Below, piece after piece: positions 1 through 10,960 of a stretch of DNA of 64,000 nt; positions within the stretch are counted from its first letter, which is position 1; each line of letters starts with the position of its first letter. Source of the DNA: Propionibacteriales bacterium (GTDB lineage Bacteria > Actinomycetota > Actinomycetes > Propionibacteriales > Nocardioidaceae); contig JAPLCA010000038.1 of assembly GCA_026392465.1 (NCBI GenBank), forward strand, positions 1 through 64,000, read 5' to 3'. Made by a program: the position numbers and the translations under genes. The notes beneath the pieces are model-generated. The model had not been told where the DNA came from. It saw only the letters and a list, made by a program, of their open reading frames with translations, and made no database searches.

Positions 1-1
1 C

Positions 2-169
2 CGCCTCAAATACACCTACGCCGACACCCTCGCGCACACCGGCCAAACCCACGAAGCCCTCCAATGGTTCCACCGCGTCATCGCCACCGACCCCCACCAC
101 ACCACCGACGCACCCCAACGCATCACCCAACTCGAACACGAGCTCCAGGCCCGCAAGGACGAGGACTGA
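2..169 (+). CDS. TPR-type protein, C-terminal end (partial)
   Basis: Only the last 55 codons are inside the window; the gene begins upstream. The readable part is alpha-helical, with an A-x-x-W-F-x-x-V pattern (EALQWFHRVIATDP) typical of the second helix of a tetratricopeptide repeat, and it ends in a charged tail (RKDED) with TGA at 167-169. In the conserved actinobacterial gene order a TPR protein (Rv1691 in M. tuberculosis) precedes the HAD phosphatase that follows here, which supports the call. The role is unknown; TPR proteins are normally protein-protein scaffolds. Codon use in this tail is very C-rich (ACC, CAC, CCC). Confidence 0.7.
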   Translation, partial: RLKYTYADTLAHTGQTHEALQWFHRVIATDPHHTTDAPQRITQLEHELQARKDED

Positions 170-275
170 GCGACATCGCCAGCCCGTCCACAGGCCCCCC
201 GACCCGACGCTGACGCCGTCCACAACCACGACAGGACACGTCGTCGCGTCGCGGGGGAGCCGCGAGGCTGGGGTG

Positions 276-626
276 ATGACGCAGCAGCCACCGCACCAGA
301 ACCTCGTCTCGCTCACCGGCCGCGTGTCCGGTGCGCCCGAGCAGCGCACCCTGCCCAGCGGCGACGAGATCGTCACCTTCCGTCTGGTGGTCCGACGAGA
401 CCCACCGCGGGGCGGAGCCCGGGCCCGCTCGCGGCAGACCGTCGACACCATCGAGTGCGTGGCCTGGACCGTTCGTCTGAGACGGGCGGTGTCACGTCTG
501 GAGGACGGTGAGACCGTCGCGGTCACCGGGTGCCTGCGTCGGCGCTTCAGCCGCGCCGCCGGGGGAGGGCAGAGCTGGTACGCCGTGGAGCTGGCCTCGT
601 GCACCGCGGTGGCCGCTGCTCAGTAG
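276..626 (+). CDS. Single-stranded DNA-binding protein, SSB-like
   Basis: A 116-residue OB-fold protein. The N-terminal NLVSLTGRVSGAPEQRTLPS followed by the strand VTFRLVVRR and the motif DTIECVAW are the standard bacterial SSB strands 1 to 4, and GETVAVTGCLRRRF is the last core strand pair. It lacks the long Gly/Pro-rich linker and acidic DDDIPF-type tail of a principal SSB, so it is probably a short accessory paralogue acting in replication, repair or uptake rather than the main SSB. A GTG at 273 is an alternative start; the ATG at 276 sits better behind the weak GAGG at 264-267. It is not part of the M. tuberculosis version of this block, so it is a lineage-specific insertion between the TPR and HAD genes. 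Confidence 0.75.
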   Translation: MTQQPPHQNLVSLTGRVSGAPEQRTLPSGDEIVTFRLVVRRDPPRGGARARSRQTVDTIECVAWTVRLRRAVSRLEDGETVAVTGCLRRRFSRAAGGGQSWYAVELASCTAVAAAQ

Positions 627-636
627 TCTCGGGGCC

Positions 637-1635
637 ATGCCCCTGCTGACCAGCGACGTCCCGCTCTGCGAGGCGCACGACCTCGTCATGCTCGACCTCG
701 ACGGCGTCGTGTACGTGGGGGCCGACGCGGTCCCGGGAGCGTCCGAGGCGCTGGAGACCTCCGTCGCCCGTGGCGCGCGGATCGCCTACCTGACCAACAA
801 CGCCGCACGTCCGGCAGGCGAGGTGGCCCAGCACCTGCGCGATCTCGGGATGCCCGTGCACGACGACGGCGAGGTCGTCACGTCGGCCCAGGCCGTGGCG
901 CGGATGATCGCGGCCGACCTGCCGGCGGGCTCGCGCGTGCTGGTCGTCGGCGGGCCGGGGCTGCGTGAGCCCCTGGAGGCGGCCGGGCTCGTCTGCGTCG
1001 ACTCCGCGGACGACGACCCCGCGGCGGTGGTGCAGGGCTTCCACCGCGAGATCGGCTGGCGCCACCTGGCGGAGGCGGCGTACGCGGTGGCGCGAGACGT
1101 CCCGTACTACGCGAGCAACCTCGACCTCAGCATCCCGACGCCGCGGGGGACGGCGCCCGGCAACGGCACGCTCGTGCACGCGGTGGTGGCCGCCACCGGA
1201 CGTGAGCCGATGGTGGCGGGCAAGCCCGAACGCCCCCTCTTCGACGAGACGCTGCGGCGCACCGGTGCCCAGCGTCCGCTCATGGTCGGCGACCGGGTCG
1301 ACACCGACATCGACGGCGCCACCCGCGCAGGCATCCCGGCGCTCGCGGTGCTCAGCGGCGTCAGCGACCTCCCAGAGCTGGTGGCGCTGCCGCCGGACCG
1401 ACGCCCCGGCTACGTCTCCACCGACCTGCGTGGCCTGGTGGACCAGCACGTCGCGGTCGTCGTCGACGGGGACGCCGCCCGGTGCGGTGACGCGACGGCC
1501 GAGCGACGGGACGGCACGGTCGTGCTCACGAGCGGCGATCCTGCCGCGACGTCGTCGGTGCGCGTCGTCCTCGGCCTGGCGTGGTCCGTGGTGGACGGCG
1601 GACACGACGCGCCGGACGTCCGTCTGGGAGGATGA
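637..1635 (+). CDS. HAD-IIA family phosphatase, probable glycerol-3-phosphate phosphatase
   Basis: A 332-residue haloacid-dehalogenase hydrolase. Motif I, DLDGVVY, is near residues 20-26, motif II (YLTNNAARP) near 52-60, and motif III/IV is GDRVDTDIDGA in the second half, all arranged as in subfamily IIA (NagD, AraL, PGP). The lysine of VAGKPE belongs to the same core. The M. tuberculosis gene in this position, Rv1692, is known as a glycerol-3-phosphate phosphatase in phospholipid recycling, so that activity is the best guess. The start was set at ATG 637 because the homologous region begins there; the reading frame stays open upstream to 508 but overlaps the ssb gene. The C-terminus is Ala/Val-rich and more diverged. 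Confidence 0.85.
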   Translation: MPLLTSDVPLCEAHDLVMLDLDGVVYVGADAVPGASEALETSVARGARIAYLTNNAARPAGEVAQHLRDLGMPVHDDGEVVTSAQAVARMIAADLPAGSRVLVVGGPGLREPLEAAGLVCVDSADDDPAAVVQGFHREIGWRHLAEAAYAVARDVPYYASNLDLSIPTPRGTAPGNGTLVHAVVAATGREPMVAGKPERPLFDETLRRTGAQRPLMVGDRVDTDIDGATRAGIPALAVLSGVSDLPELVALPPDRRPGYVSTDLRGLVDQHVAVVVDGDAARCGDATAERRDGTVVLTSGDPAATSSVRVVLGLAWSVVDGGHDAPDVRLGG

Positions 1636-1639
1636 CACG

Positions 1640-1894
1640 GTGACCGAGCACCACGATCCCGCGGACGAGGCGTCCGTGCAGACGCCCGCGGACGACGGCG
1701 TCGACCCGGTGGCCGCGCTCGTCGCGCAGGCGCAGGAGGCCTGCGCCGACCACCCCGAGCTGCTCGCCCTCGTCGAGCAGCTCGAGCGGCTCGAGGAGGT
1801 CGAGCTGGCTCGTCGCCCCGAGGTCCTCGACGCGGTGCACCGCACCCTGCGCGAGGTGCTCACGGGAGCGGGCAGGTCGGGCCGCTCCTCGTGA
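1640..1894 (+). CDS. Small acidic conserved protein between HAD phosphatase and tlyA
   Basis: An 84-residue protein of unknown function. It starts at GTG 1640 and ends at 1894, overlapping tlyA by four bases (GTGA), so the two are translationally coupled. The N-terminus is acidic and disordered (DEASVQTPADDGVD); the rest is predicted helical with leucine-rich stretches (LLALVEQLERLEEVELARRP), which suggests a short coiled coil. A small protein in the same place is found in M. tuberculosis (Rv1693), so the position is conserved although no role is established. Coupling to TlyA suggests the two are made together. Confidence 0.7.
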   Translation: MTEHHDPADEASVQTPADDGVDPVAALVAQAQEACADHPELLALVEQLERLEEVELARRPEVLDAVHRTLREVLTGAGRSGRSS

Positions 1895-2724
1895 GCCGGC
1901 GGGTCCGGCTCGACGCCGAGCTCGTGCGCCGGGGGCTCGCCCGCTCCCGCGACCACGCCGGACAGCTCATCGCGGACGGCAAGGTGCTGGTCGCAGGACA
2001 GCGGGCGGCGAAGGCGGCCACCCAGGTCGGCACCGACCAGGCGGTCGTCGTGCGCGAGGCCGACGACCCCGGATGGGCCTCCCGCGGTGCGCACAAGCTC
2101 CTCGGGGCCCTCGAGGTGTTCGAGCCGCAGGGACTGCGACTGCAGGGTCGGCGCGTGCTGGACGCCGGTGCGTCGACCGGCGGGTTCACCGACGTGCTGC
2201 TGCGTCGCGACGTGCGCGAGGTGGTGGCGGTCGACGTCGGCTACGGCCAGCTCGTGTGGCGGCTGCGTGACGACCCGCGCGTCCAGGTGCACGACCGCAC
2301 GAACGTGCGCAGCCTGACCCGCGAGGACGTCGGCGGCGCCGTCGACGCGGTCGTCTCCGATCTGTCGTTCATCTCCCTTACCGTGGTGATGCCCGCGTTG
2401 ACCGCCGTCTGCCACGAGGAGGGCGACATCGTGCTGATGATCAAGCCGCAGTTCGAGGTGGGCCGCGGCAACCTCGGCAAGAACGGGGTCGTGCGCGACC
2501 CCGAGCTGCACGCCGACGCCGTGCTGCGCGTCTGTGCCAGCGGGCTCGAGCAGGGCTGGGGCACCCACGGCCTCGCGGCCAGCCCCCTGCCCGGACCGGC
2601 CGGGAACGTCGAGTACTTCTGCTGGCTGCGGCGCGACCCCGAGCCCTCGGTGCCCGACCGGGCGGCCGTCGCCGACGTCGTCGCGCGCGGGCCCCTCGGG
2701 ACGGCGGACGGGGACGACGCATGA
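1891..2724 (+). CDS. tlyA: 16S/23S rRNA (cytidine-2'-O)-methyltransferase TlyA
   Basis: A 277-residue protein with an N-terminal S4 RNA-binding domain (residues about 3-60, RVRLDAELVRRGLARSRDHA) joined to a Rossmann-like RrmJ/FtsJ methyltransferase domain. The SAM-binding motif is LDAGASTGGFTDVLL near residues 90-104, and the catalytic K-D-K-type residues include D in VSDLSFISL and K in IKPQFEVG. TlyA methylates 16S C1409 and 23S C1920, which makes mycobacterial ribosomes sensitive to capreomycin and viomycin; older annotations call it hemolysin A. It overlaps the upstream small gene (GTGA) and the downstream nadK (ATGA). Confidence 0.93.
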   Translation: MSRRVRLDAELVRRGLARSRDHAGQLIADGKVLVAGQRAAKAATQVGTDQAVVVREADDPGWASRGAHKLLGALEVFEPQGLRLQGRRVLDAGASTGGFTDVLLRRDVREVVAVDVGYGQLVWRLRDDPRVQVHDRTNVRSLTREDVGGAVDAVVSDLSFISLTVVMPALTAVCHEEGDIVLMIKPQFEVGRGNLGKNGVVRDPELHADAVLRVCASGLEQGWGTHGLAASPLPGPAGNVEYFCWLRRDPEPSVPDRAAVADVVARGPLGTADGDDA

Positions 2725-3653
2725 GCGAGCGCCGCGTCCTGCTCATCGTCCACACCGCACGCGAGGAGGCGACGTCGCTCGCGGCGCGCCTGGCCTCCGA
2801 CCTGCGCAGCGCCGACGTCGGCGTCTGCGTGCTGGAGTCCGACCGCGACGACCTCGTGGCTGCCGGCATCGGCGAGGTCGGGGTGATCCCCGCGGAGGAG
2901 GGCGCGGCGCACGGCTGCGAGCTCGCGGTCGTGCTCGGTGGTGACGGCACGCTCCTGCGCGCCACCGAGATCTGCCGTGGCACCCAGACGCCGGTGCTGG
3001 GCGTGAACCTCGGGCACGTCGGCTTCCTGGCCGAGGCCGACGTCGACGACCTCCAGGCGGTGGTGCAGGGCGTCGTCGACCGGACCTACCGGGTCGAGGA
3101 GCGGCTGACGATCGAGGTCACGGTCAGCGTCGGCGACGAGGTCGTCGCGACGAACTGGGCGCTCAACGAGGCGACCGTCGAGAAGGCCTCGCGCGAGCGC
3201 ATGCTCGAGCTGGTCGTCGAGATCGACGACCGGCCCGTGTCGCGGTGGGGGTGCGACGGCGTCGTCTGCGCCACGCCCACCGGCTCCACCGCCTACAACT
3301 TCAGCGCCGGCGGCCCGATCGTCTGGCCCGAGGTGGAGGCCCTGCTGATGGTGCCGATCAGCGCCCACGCCCTCTTCGCGCGGCCGCTCGTCGTCTCGCC
3401 GAACTCGACGCTGGCGATCGAGGTGATGGGGGAGACGACCGCGGGAGTGCTCTGGTGCGACGGGCGCCGGGCGGCCGAGCTCCCGCAGGGCGCGCGGGTG
3501 GAGGTCCGCCGTGCCAGCACCCCGGCCAGGCTCGCGCGGCTGCACGAGGCGCCGTTCGCCGACCGGCTCGTCCGCAAGTTCGACCTGCCCGTCGCGGGCT
3601 GGCGGGGCACGGCCGAGCAGCGTCGACTCGGGCGACGGGTCGAGGACGCCTGA
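2721..3653 (+). CDS. nadK: NAD kinase
   Basis: A 310-residue NAD kinase, which phosphorylates NAD to NADP with ATP or polyphosphate. The signature GGDGT is at residues 73-77, followed by the loop LGVNLGHVGFLAE, an NE pair in WALNEATVEK, and the substrate motif TPTGSTAYNFSAGG. Length is normal for the actinobacterial PpnK family. The ATG overlaps the tlyA stop (ATGA) and the TGA overlaps the start of recN, so tlyA, nadK and recN read as one coupled unit, the same order as Rv1694-Rv1696. Confidence 0.95.
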   Translation: MSERRVLLIVHTAREEATSLAARLASDLRSADVGVCVLESDRDDLVAAGIGEVGVIPAEEGAAHGCELAVVLGGDGTLLRATEICRGTQTPVLGVNLGHVGFLAEADVDDLQAVVQGVVDRTYRVEERLTIEVTVSVGDEVVATNWALNEATVEKASRERMLELVVEIDDRPVSRWGCDGVVCATPTGSTAYNFSAGGPIVWPEVEALLMVPISAHALFARPLVVSPNSTLAIEVMGETTAGVLWCDGRRAAELPQGARVEVRRASTPARLARLHEAPFADRLVRKFDLPVAGWRGTAEQRRLGRRVEDA

Positions 3654-5338
3654 TGTGGCAGCACCTGAGGCTCAGCTCCCTCGGCGTCATCGAGTCCGCC
3701 GAGCTCGAGCTCGACGCGGGCTTCACCGTCATCACCGGTGAGACGGGCGCGGGCAAGACGATGGTCGTCACTGCGCTCGGTCTGCTGCGCGGCGGACGTG
3801 CCGACGCTGGACTCGTGCGGCACGGCGAACGCCAGGCACGGGTGGAGGCGAGCGTCGAGGTGCCGGGCGGGTCGCCGGTCGTGCGCACGGTCGAGGACGC
3901 CGGAGGCACGGTCGATGACGACGTGGTGGTGCTGGGGCGCGTGCTGTCGGCACAGGGCCGCTCGCGAGCCGTCGCAGGCGGTGCGACGGTGCCCGCCGCG
4001 GTGCTGTCCGACGTGACCGACGCCCTGGTGGCGGTGCACGGGCAGTCCGACCAGCACCGGCTGCTGCGCGGATCGGCCCAGCGGTCGGCGCTCGACGCCT
4101 TCGCGGGGGAGGCGCTCGCCGTGCTCGTGGAGGAGTACGCCCCGCGGTACGCGCGGCTGCGCTCGGCGCGTGCGCGCCTCGAGGAGCTGCGCCAGCACGG
4201 ACAGGAGCGGGCGCGCCAGCTCGACCTCCTGCAGCACGGACTCGCCGAGATCGCCGAGGTGGAGCCGCGGGAGGGCGAGGACGAGGAGCTGGTCACCGAG
4301 GAGGGTCGGCTGGCGCACGCCGAGGCGCTGGTGCAGGCGGCGCTGACCGCGCACGAGGGTCTCGCCGGCGACCACGGCTCCGCCGCGCGCGACGTCGTCG
4401 CCACCGGGTCGGCCGCACTCCAGGACGTCGCCGGGCACGACCCCGGTCTCGACGAGCTGGCCCAGCGGCTCCGCGAGGTCGGCATCCTCCTCGACGAGGT
4501 CGCGGCCGACCTCAGCGCCTACGCCCACGGCGTGGAGGTCGACCCCGCCCGGCTGGCCGCGGTCCAGGACCGTCGGGCGGCCCTCGCGGCCCTCCAGCGC
4601 AAGTACGGCCCCTCCGTCGCCGACGTGCTGGCCTGGCAGGAGAAGGCCGCCGCCGAGGCGGGGGAGCTCGACCACGACGACCAGGCCATCGCCGACCTCG
4701 AGGCCGAGGTCGAGGCCCTCGAGCCGCAGGTGCTGGACCTCGCTCACCGCATGAGCCAGGTGCGTCAGGAGGCGGGCGAGCGGCTGGCCGCGCTCGTGGG
4801 GGAGGAGCTCACCCAGCTGGCCATGCCGTCGGCGCGGCTCGAGGTCGCGGTGAGGGTGCCCGAGGGCGCCGTTCCCGCGGCCCACGGCATCGACGACGTC
4901 GAGCTGCTGTTCGCCGCGAACAACGGCTCCGCGCCGCGACCCCTGGCGAAGGGGGCGAGCGGCGGCGAGCTGTCGAGGCTCATGCTGGCGCTGGAGGTGG
5001 TCCTGGCCGACCAGGGCACCGTCCCGACGCTGGTGTTCGACGAGGTCGACGCGGGCATCGGCGGGCGGGCGGCGGTGGAGGTGGGCCGCCGGCTCGCCCG
5101 GCTGGCGGAGGGCCCCCAGGTGCTGGCGGTGACGCACCTGCCGCAGGTGGCGGCCTTCGCGCACCACCACTTCCACGTGATGAAGGACGACGACGGCAAC
5201 GTCACGAGCAGCAGCGTCGTCCGGCTGGACGGGCAGGCACGCGTCGACGAGCTGGCGCGGATGCTCGCCGGCCAGGACGAGTCGGAGGCGGCGCAGGCGC
5301 ACGCCCGTGAGCTCCTGGAGCTGGCCGGCCGGCTCTGA
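3653..5338 (+). CDS. recN: DNA repair protein RecN
   Basis: A 561-residue SMC-like ATPase that acts early in double-strand-break repair, bridging DNA with RecA. Walker A is GETGAGKTMV near residues 28-37. The centre is heptad-rich (two coiled-coil arms with a linker around residues 150-400), and the C-terminal lobe carries the ABC signature KGASGGELSR and Walker B LVFDEVDAGIGG, followed by the LAVTHLPQVAA switch. The start is ATG 3653, overlapping the nadK stop by one base; the frame is open for another 400 bases upstream but that is shadow. Damage control is expected, but no clear LexA box is visible because the gene has no own leader. Confidence 0.95.
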   Translation: MWQHLRLSSLGVIESAELELDAGFTVITGETGAGKTMVVTALGLLRGGRADAGLVRHGERQARVEASVEVPGGSPVVRTVEDAGGTVDDDVVVLGRVLSAQGRSRAVAGGATVPAAVLSDVTDALVAVHGQSDQHRLLRGSAQRSALDAFAGEALAVLVEEYAPRYARLRSARARLEELRQHGQERARQLDLLQHGLAEIAEVEPREGEDEELVTEEGRLAHAEALVQAALTAHEGLAGDHGSAARDVVATGSAALQDVAGHDPGLDELAQRLREVGILLDEVAADLSAYAHGVEVDPARLAAVQDRRAALAALQRKYGPSVADVLAWQEKAAAEAGELDHDDQAIADLEAEVEALEPQVLDLAHRMSQVRQEAGERLAALVGEELTQLAMPSARLEVAVRVPEGAVPAAHGIDDVELLFAANNGSAPRPLAKGASGGELSRLMLALEVVLADQGTVPTLVFDEVDAGIGGRAAVEVGRRLARLAEGPQVLAVTHLPQVAAFAHHHFHVMKDDDGNVTSSSVVRLDGQARVDELARMLAGQDESEAAQAHARELLELAGRL

Positions 5339-5417
5339 GGCCCCGTGGCCGACCCGCCGTGACGCGCCGACCCGACCTGCACGGAGGGCCGGGGTGTGCG
5401 TGCCACGATGGACGACG

Positions 5418-6587
5418 ATGTCTCGACGCACCCGATCCACCGACGACACGACCGACGACATCGTCGGGGTCGTGCGCTTCGCCCGCGCCGGTGACGGTGC
5501 CGCCAAGTCGCTCCGCGCGGGCGACATCGCCGTCGTCGACCTGCCCGACCTCGACCGCGCCCAGGCCGACGCCCTGGTGCAGCGCAAGGTCCGGGCGGTG
5601 CTGAACGCGGCGGAGTCCTCGACGGGTCGGTACCCCAACTCCGGGCCGCAGGTGCTGGCCGACGCCGGGATCGCGCTGGTCGACCACGTCGGTGCCGGCA
5701 TCTGGACCCGGCTGCGCAGCGGCGACACCGTCCGCATCACCGACGGCAAGATCTTCAAGAACGAGGTGCTCGTCGCGCAGGGCCAGATGGTCGACGACGC
5801 GACGCGCTCCGAACGCCTCGGCGCCGCGGAGCGGGAGCTCGCCACGAAGCTCGGCTCGCTCACCGCGAACGCCTCCGACCACCTCGAGCGCGAGCGCGCC
5901 CTGCTGCTGGAGGGTGCACGGGTCCCGCACCTCGACGCGAAGCTGCGCGGTCGGCCCGTGGTCGTCGTCTCGCGTGCCTACCAGTGGGAGCACGACCTCA
6001 AGGCCATCCGGCGCTGGATCCGCGACTCCGGCGCGGTCGTCGTCGGGGTCGCCGCCGGCGCCGACGCGCTGCTGGAGACACGCATCAAGCCCGACGTGGT
6101 GATCGGCCACCTCCAGGACCTCTCCGACCGTGCACTGCGCAGCGGCGCCGACGTGGTCGTCGTGAGCCCGTCGGGACGCACCGACGGCGCGGAGCGCTTC
6201 GAGCGCGCGCACGTCGACGTGACCGTGTTCCAGGCGACCGGCTCCGCCGCCGACCTCGCGATCCTCCTGGCTGACGCGAACGACGCGCCCGTCGTCGTCG
6301 AGGTCGGGGCGCCGCGCGGGCTCGTCGAGTTCCTCGAACGCGGCACGGCCGACGTGGCCAGCTCGTTCGTCACGCGGCTGCGGACGTCGGCGACGCTCGT
6401 CGACGCGCACGCCGTGGCCCACTTCACCCGCCGCACGATGCCTGCGTGGCCCGTGCTGCTCATCCTGCTCGCGGGCGTCCTGGCCGTCGCCGCCGCCGTG
6501 GGCACCACCCCCACCGGCGCCGACTGGTACGCCGTGCTCGGCGAGCGCCTGGCCGACCTCCGCACCTGGCTCGAAGGACTGCTGTAG
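5418..6587 (+). CDS. steA: SteA-like cell-division/cytokinetic ring protein
   Basis: A 389-residue protein. The N-terminal two thirds resembles a thiamine-pyrophosphokinase-like fold (residues about 170-300; HDLKAIRRWIRDSGAVVVGV, then GADALLETRIKPDVVIGHLQD with the acidic loop). A single transmembrane segment near residues 345-365 (WPVLLILLAGVLAVAAAVG) is followed by a short extracytoplasmic tail. In Corynebacterium the pair SteA-SteB was described as acting in cytokinetic ring assembly and daughter-cell separation, and the same pair (Rv1697-Rv1698) lies between recN and pyrG in mycobacteria. The downstream gene starts one base after the stop. The start is ATG 5418; another ATG at 5408 is out of frame. 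Confidence 0.82.
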   Translation: MSRRTRSTDDTTDDIVGVVRFARAGDGAAKSLRAGDIAVVDLPDLDRAQADALVQRKVRAVLNAAESSTGRYPNSGPQVLADAGIALVDHVGAGIWTRLRSGDTVRITDGKIFKNEVLVAQGQMVDDATRSERLGAAERELATKLGSLTANASDHLERERALLLEGARVPHLDAKLRGRPVVVVSRAYQWEHDLKAIRRWIRDSGAVVVGVAAGADALLETRIKPDVVIGHLQDLSDRALRSGADVVVVSPSGRTDGAERFERAHVDVTVFQATGSAADLAILLADANDAPVVVEVGAPRGLVEFLERGTADVASSFVTRLRTSATLVDAHAVAHFTRRTMPAWPVLLILLAGVLAVAAAVGTTPTGADWYAVLGERLADLRTWLEGLL

Positions 6588-7436
6588 ATGATCACCTTCC
6601 GGTACCACCTCGTCTCGATCGCCGCCGTCCTGCTGGCCCTGGCCGCAGGCGTCGCGCTCGGAGCCGGCGCGCTCGACGGTCGCTTCGCCCCGGACCGCGA
6701 GGAGGGCTCGTCGTCCGGCGGCGACTCCGCGCTCGTGTCCTTCGAGAACGGCTACGCGGCCCGCACGTCGACCGGCCTCATCGAGGGCACCCTCGACAAC
6801 CGGTCGGTCGTGCTGCTGACGCTGCCCGGTGCCGACGCCGAGCAGGTCGCCGGCGTCCGTCGCAACCTGGAGCGGGCGGGCGCGACGATCACCGGCACGG
6901 TCGCGCTGACCGCCAAGCTCGTGGACCCGGCCAACCGTCAGTTCGCCGAGAGCGTCACCGAGGAGGCGGCCCCCGACTCCTCGGGCGAGGGCTACGCCCG
7001 GGTGGGTGCGGCGCTGGGTCGCTCGCTCCTCGGTCGCGCCGGCCGCGAGCTCGACCAGACCGCGCGCACGACGGCCTCCGCCTTCGAGGAGGGCGGACTC
7101 ACCTCGGCCAGCGCCGCGCCGGAACGGTTCGCCGGCCAGGCCGTCGTGGTCGCGGGCCCGTCGCGGCTCGGCGACTCCGCCGAGGTCGTCACCGGGCTGC
7201 TCCGAGCCCTCGCCGGCACGAGCGACGGCACGCTGCTGGCCGGCCCGTCGGCCTCCAGCCTCGACGGAGGTGCCGTGGACGTCGTCCGCCGCGAGGCCTC
7301 CCAGGTCTCCACGGTCGACGTCACCGACTCCGCCGCGGGCCGGGCCGTCACGGCCCTCGCGCTCGCCCGCGTGGCGGCCGGCGAGACCGGTGCGTGGGGC
7401 ACCTCGCGCAGCGAGGACGGCTCCGTCCCGCGCTAG
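6588..7436 (+). CDS. MctB/SteB-family envelope protein (copper transporter family)
   Basis: A 282-residue protein with one N-terminal transmembrane helix (residues about 7-30, YHLVSIAAVLLALAAGVALG) and a long exported region with a central coiled-coil-like part. It belongs to the MctB (Rv1698) family. In M. tuberculosis MctB was reported as a channel needed for copper resistance, and in Corynebacterium its homologue SteB partners SteA in cell separation, so either label may apply. The start codon touches the steA stop, which strongly implies the two proteins are made and work together. The C-terminus is short (GTSRSEDGSVPR). Confidence 0.82.
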   Translation: MITFRYHLVSIAAVLLALAAGVALGAGALDGRFAPDREEGSSSGGDSALVSFENGYAARTSTGLIEGTLDNRSVVLLTLPGADAEQVAGVRRNLERAGATITGTVALTAKLVDPANRQFAESVTEEAAPDSSGEGYARVGAALGRSLLGRAGRELDQTARTTASAFEEGGLTSASAAPERFAGQAVVVAGPSRLGDSAEVVTGLLRALAGTSDGTLLAGPSASSLDGGAVDVVRREASQVSTVDVTDSAAGRAVTALALARVAAGETGAWGTSRSEDGSVPR

Positions 7437-7492
7437 CCGGTCACGTGGTCGGCGCGCCGCACCGGCTGGTCATGGCCGTCGCGGCGAGGGGC

Positions 7493-7498
7493 TACACT
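7493..7498 (+). promoter_or_regulatory. Putative -10 element (TACACT) upstream of pyrG
   Basis: TACACT lies about 85 bases before the pyrG start, in the first real gap (146 bases) of the otherwise packed core block, and is a close match to the actinobacterial sigma-A -10 (TANNNT). No convincing -35 is visible 17 bases upstream. The leader of roughly 80 bases contains no recognisable riboswitch. Confidence 0.4.
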
Positions 7499-7549
7499 GG
7501 AATCCCGTGGAGCAGTGACGACCACGGCGCCCGCCGTCGGTCCCGCTGA

Positions 7550-9894
<2,345 letters not shown>

Positions 9895-9904
9895 GCCGGC
9901 GACG

Positions 9905-10840
9905 ATGAGCGACGCCGGCGACCTCGACCGCGCCGTCCAGGACTACCTGGGCCACCTCGGCGTGGAGCGGGGTCTCGCCGCCAACACGCTCGGCAGCTAC
10001 CGGCGCGACCTGCGCCGCTACCGCGAGCACCTGCACGGTGCCGGCGTGCACGACGTGGCTGACGTGGCGGAGACCGACGTGCTGGCCTTCCTCGCGGCGC
10101 TGCGCACGGGCGACGAGGAGCACGCGCCCCTCGGCGCCTCGAGCGCCGCGCGGGCGGTCGTCGCGGTGCGGGGGTTCCACAAGTTCTGCCTGCGCGAGCA
10201 GCTCGTCGCGACCGACGTGACGGCGGCCGTGAAGCCGCCCCGTCCCGCCTCGCGGCTGCCGAAGGCGCTGCCGCTCGACCAGGTCGAGGCGATCCTCGAG
10301 GCTGCCGGCGCGGCGGGGACGAGCCTGGCCAAGCGCGACCGCGCGCTGCTGGAGGTGCTGTACGGCACGGGGTCGCGGATCTCCGAGGCGGTCGGTCTCG
10401 ACGTCGACGACCTCGACCTGGAGGAGGGCACGGCCCTGCTGCGCGGCAAGGGCGGCAAGCAGCGCATCGTGCCGGTGGGCTCCTACGCGGCGGCCGCGCT
10501 GGGCGACTACCTGACCGTCGCCCGACCGGGGCTCGTGTCGGCCACCGGACGCGGTGGGGCGGCCCTGTTCATGAACGCCCGCGGAGGACGGCTGAGCCGC
10601 CAGAGCGCGTGGACGGTGCTGTCCCGGGCAGCGCGTGCCGCCGGGGTCGATGCCGACGTCTCGCCGCACACCCTGCGGCACAGCTTCGCGACCCACCTCC
10701 TCGACGGCGGTGCCGACGTCCGCGTCGTGCAGGAGCTGCTCGGGCACGCCTCGGTCACCACGACGCAGATCTACACGCTCGTGACGGTCGACCGGTTGCG
10801 CGAGGTCTACGCGACGTCGCACCCCCGCGCCGTCGACTGA
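9905..10840 (+). CDS. xerD: Chromosome-dimer resolution tyrosine recombinase XerD
   Basis: A 311-residue tyrosine recombinase. The N-terminal SAM-like core-binding domain (residues about 8-105) holds the helix [19 protein letters not shown]. The catalytic domain shows Arg in [12 protein letters not shown], Lys in GKGGKQR, the HxxR box [12 protein letters not shown], the downstream LGHASVTTT histidine, and the tyrosine in QIYT. With its XerC partner it resolves chromosome dimers at dif, activated by FtsK. The start ATG 9905 is ten bases after the NUDIX stop. It is a core-genome recombinase and should not be confused with the ICE integrase at 19.7-21.0 kb, from which it differs in sequence and context. 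Confidence 0.93.
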   Translation: MSDAGDLDRAVQDYLGHLGVERGLAANTLGSYRRDLRRYREHLHGAGVHDVADVAETDVLAFLAALRTGDEEHAPLGASSAARAVVAVRGFHKFCLREQLVATDVTAAVKPPRPASRLPKALPLDQVEAILEAAGAAGTSLAKRDRALLEVLYGTGSRISEAVGLDVDDLDLEEGTALLRGKGGKQRIVPVGSYAAAALGDYLTVARPGLVSATGRGGAALFMNARGGRLSRQSAWTVLSRAARAAGVDADVSPHTLRHSFATHLLDGGADVRVVQELLGHASVTTTQIYTLVTVDRLREVYATSHPRAVD

Positions 10841-10907
10841 GCAGGAGCGCCGGGAGAGCGGTCCCGACCGGCGGGGCCAGGCGCGCCGGGACGCCCGTCG
10901 AGCGCGG

Positions 10908-10913
10908 TACAGT
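10908..10913 (+). promoter_or_regulatory. Putative -10 element (TACAGT) upstream of parA
   Basis: TACAGT lies about 48 bases upstream of the parA start in the 120-base gap after xerD and fits the TANNNT -10 pattern. A strong ribosome-binding site, AAGGAG, sits at about 10951-10956. The -35 is not convincing. This would drive the parA-scpA-scpB-rluB run. Confidence 0.4.
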
Positions 10914-10960
10914 GGCCCGACGATCGCCGGGCGGCGACCGGCCGCGGCGTAAGGAGACTG

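Noticed and set aside
547-2568. Very long minus-strand open frame across ssb, HAD and tlyA
   Set aside because: It is antisense to conserved genes, and its translation is His/Arg/Gly-rich with no domain; this is a GC-driven shadow, as are many similar frames in the core block.
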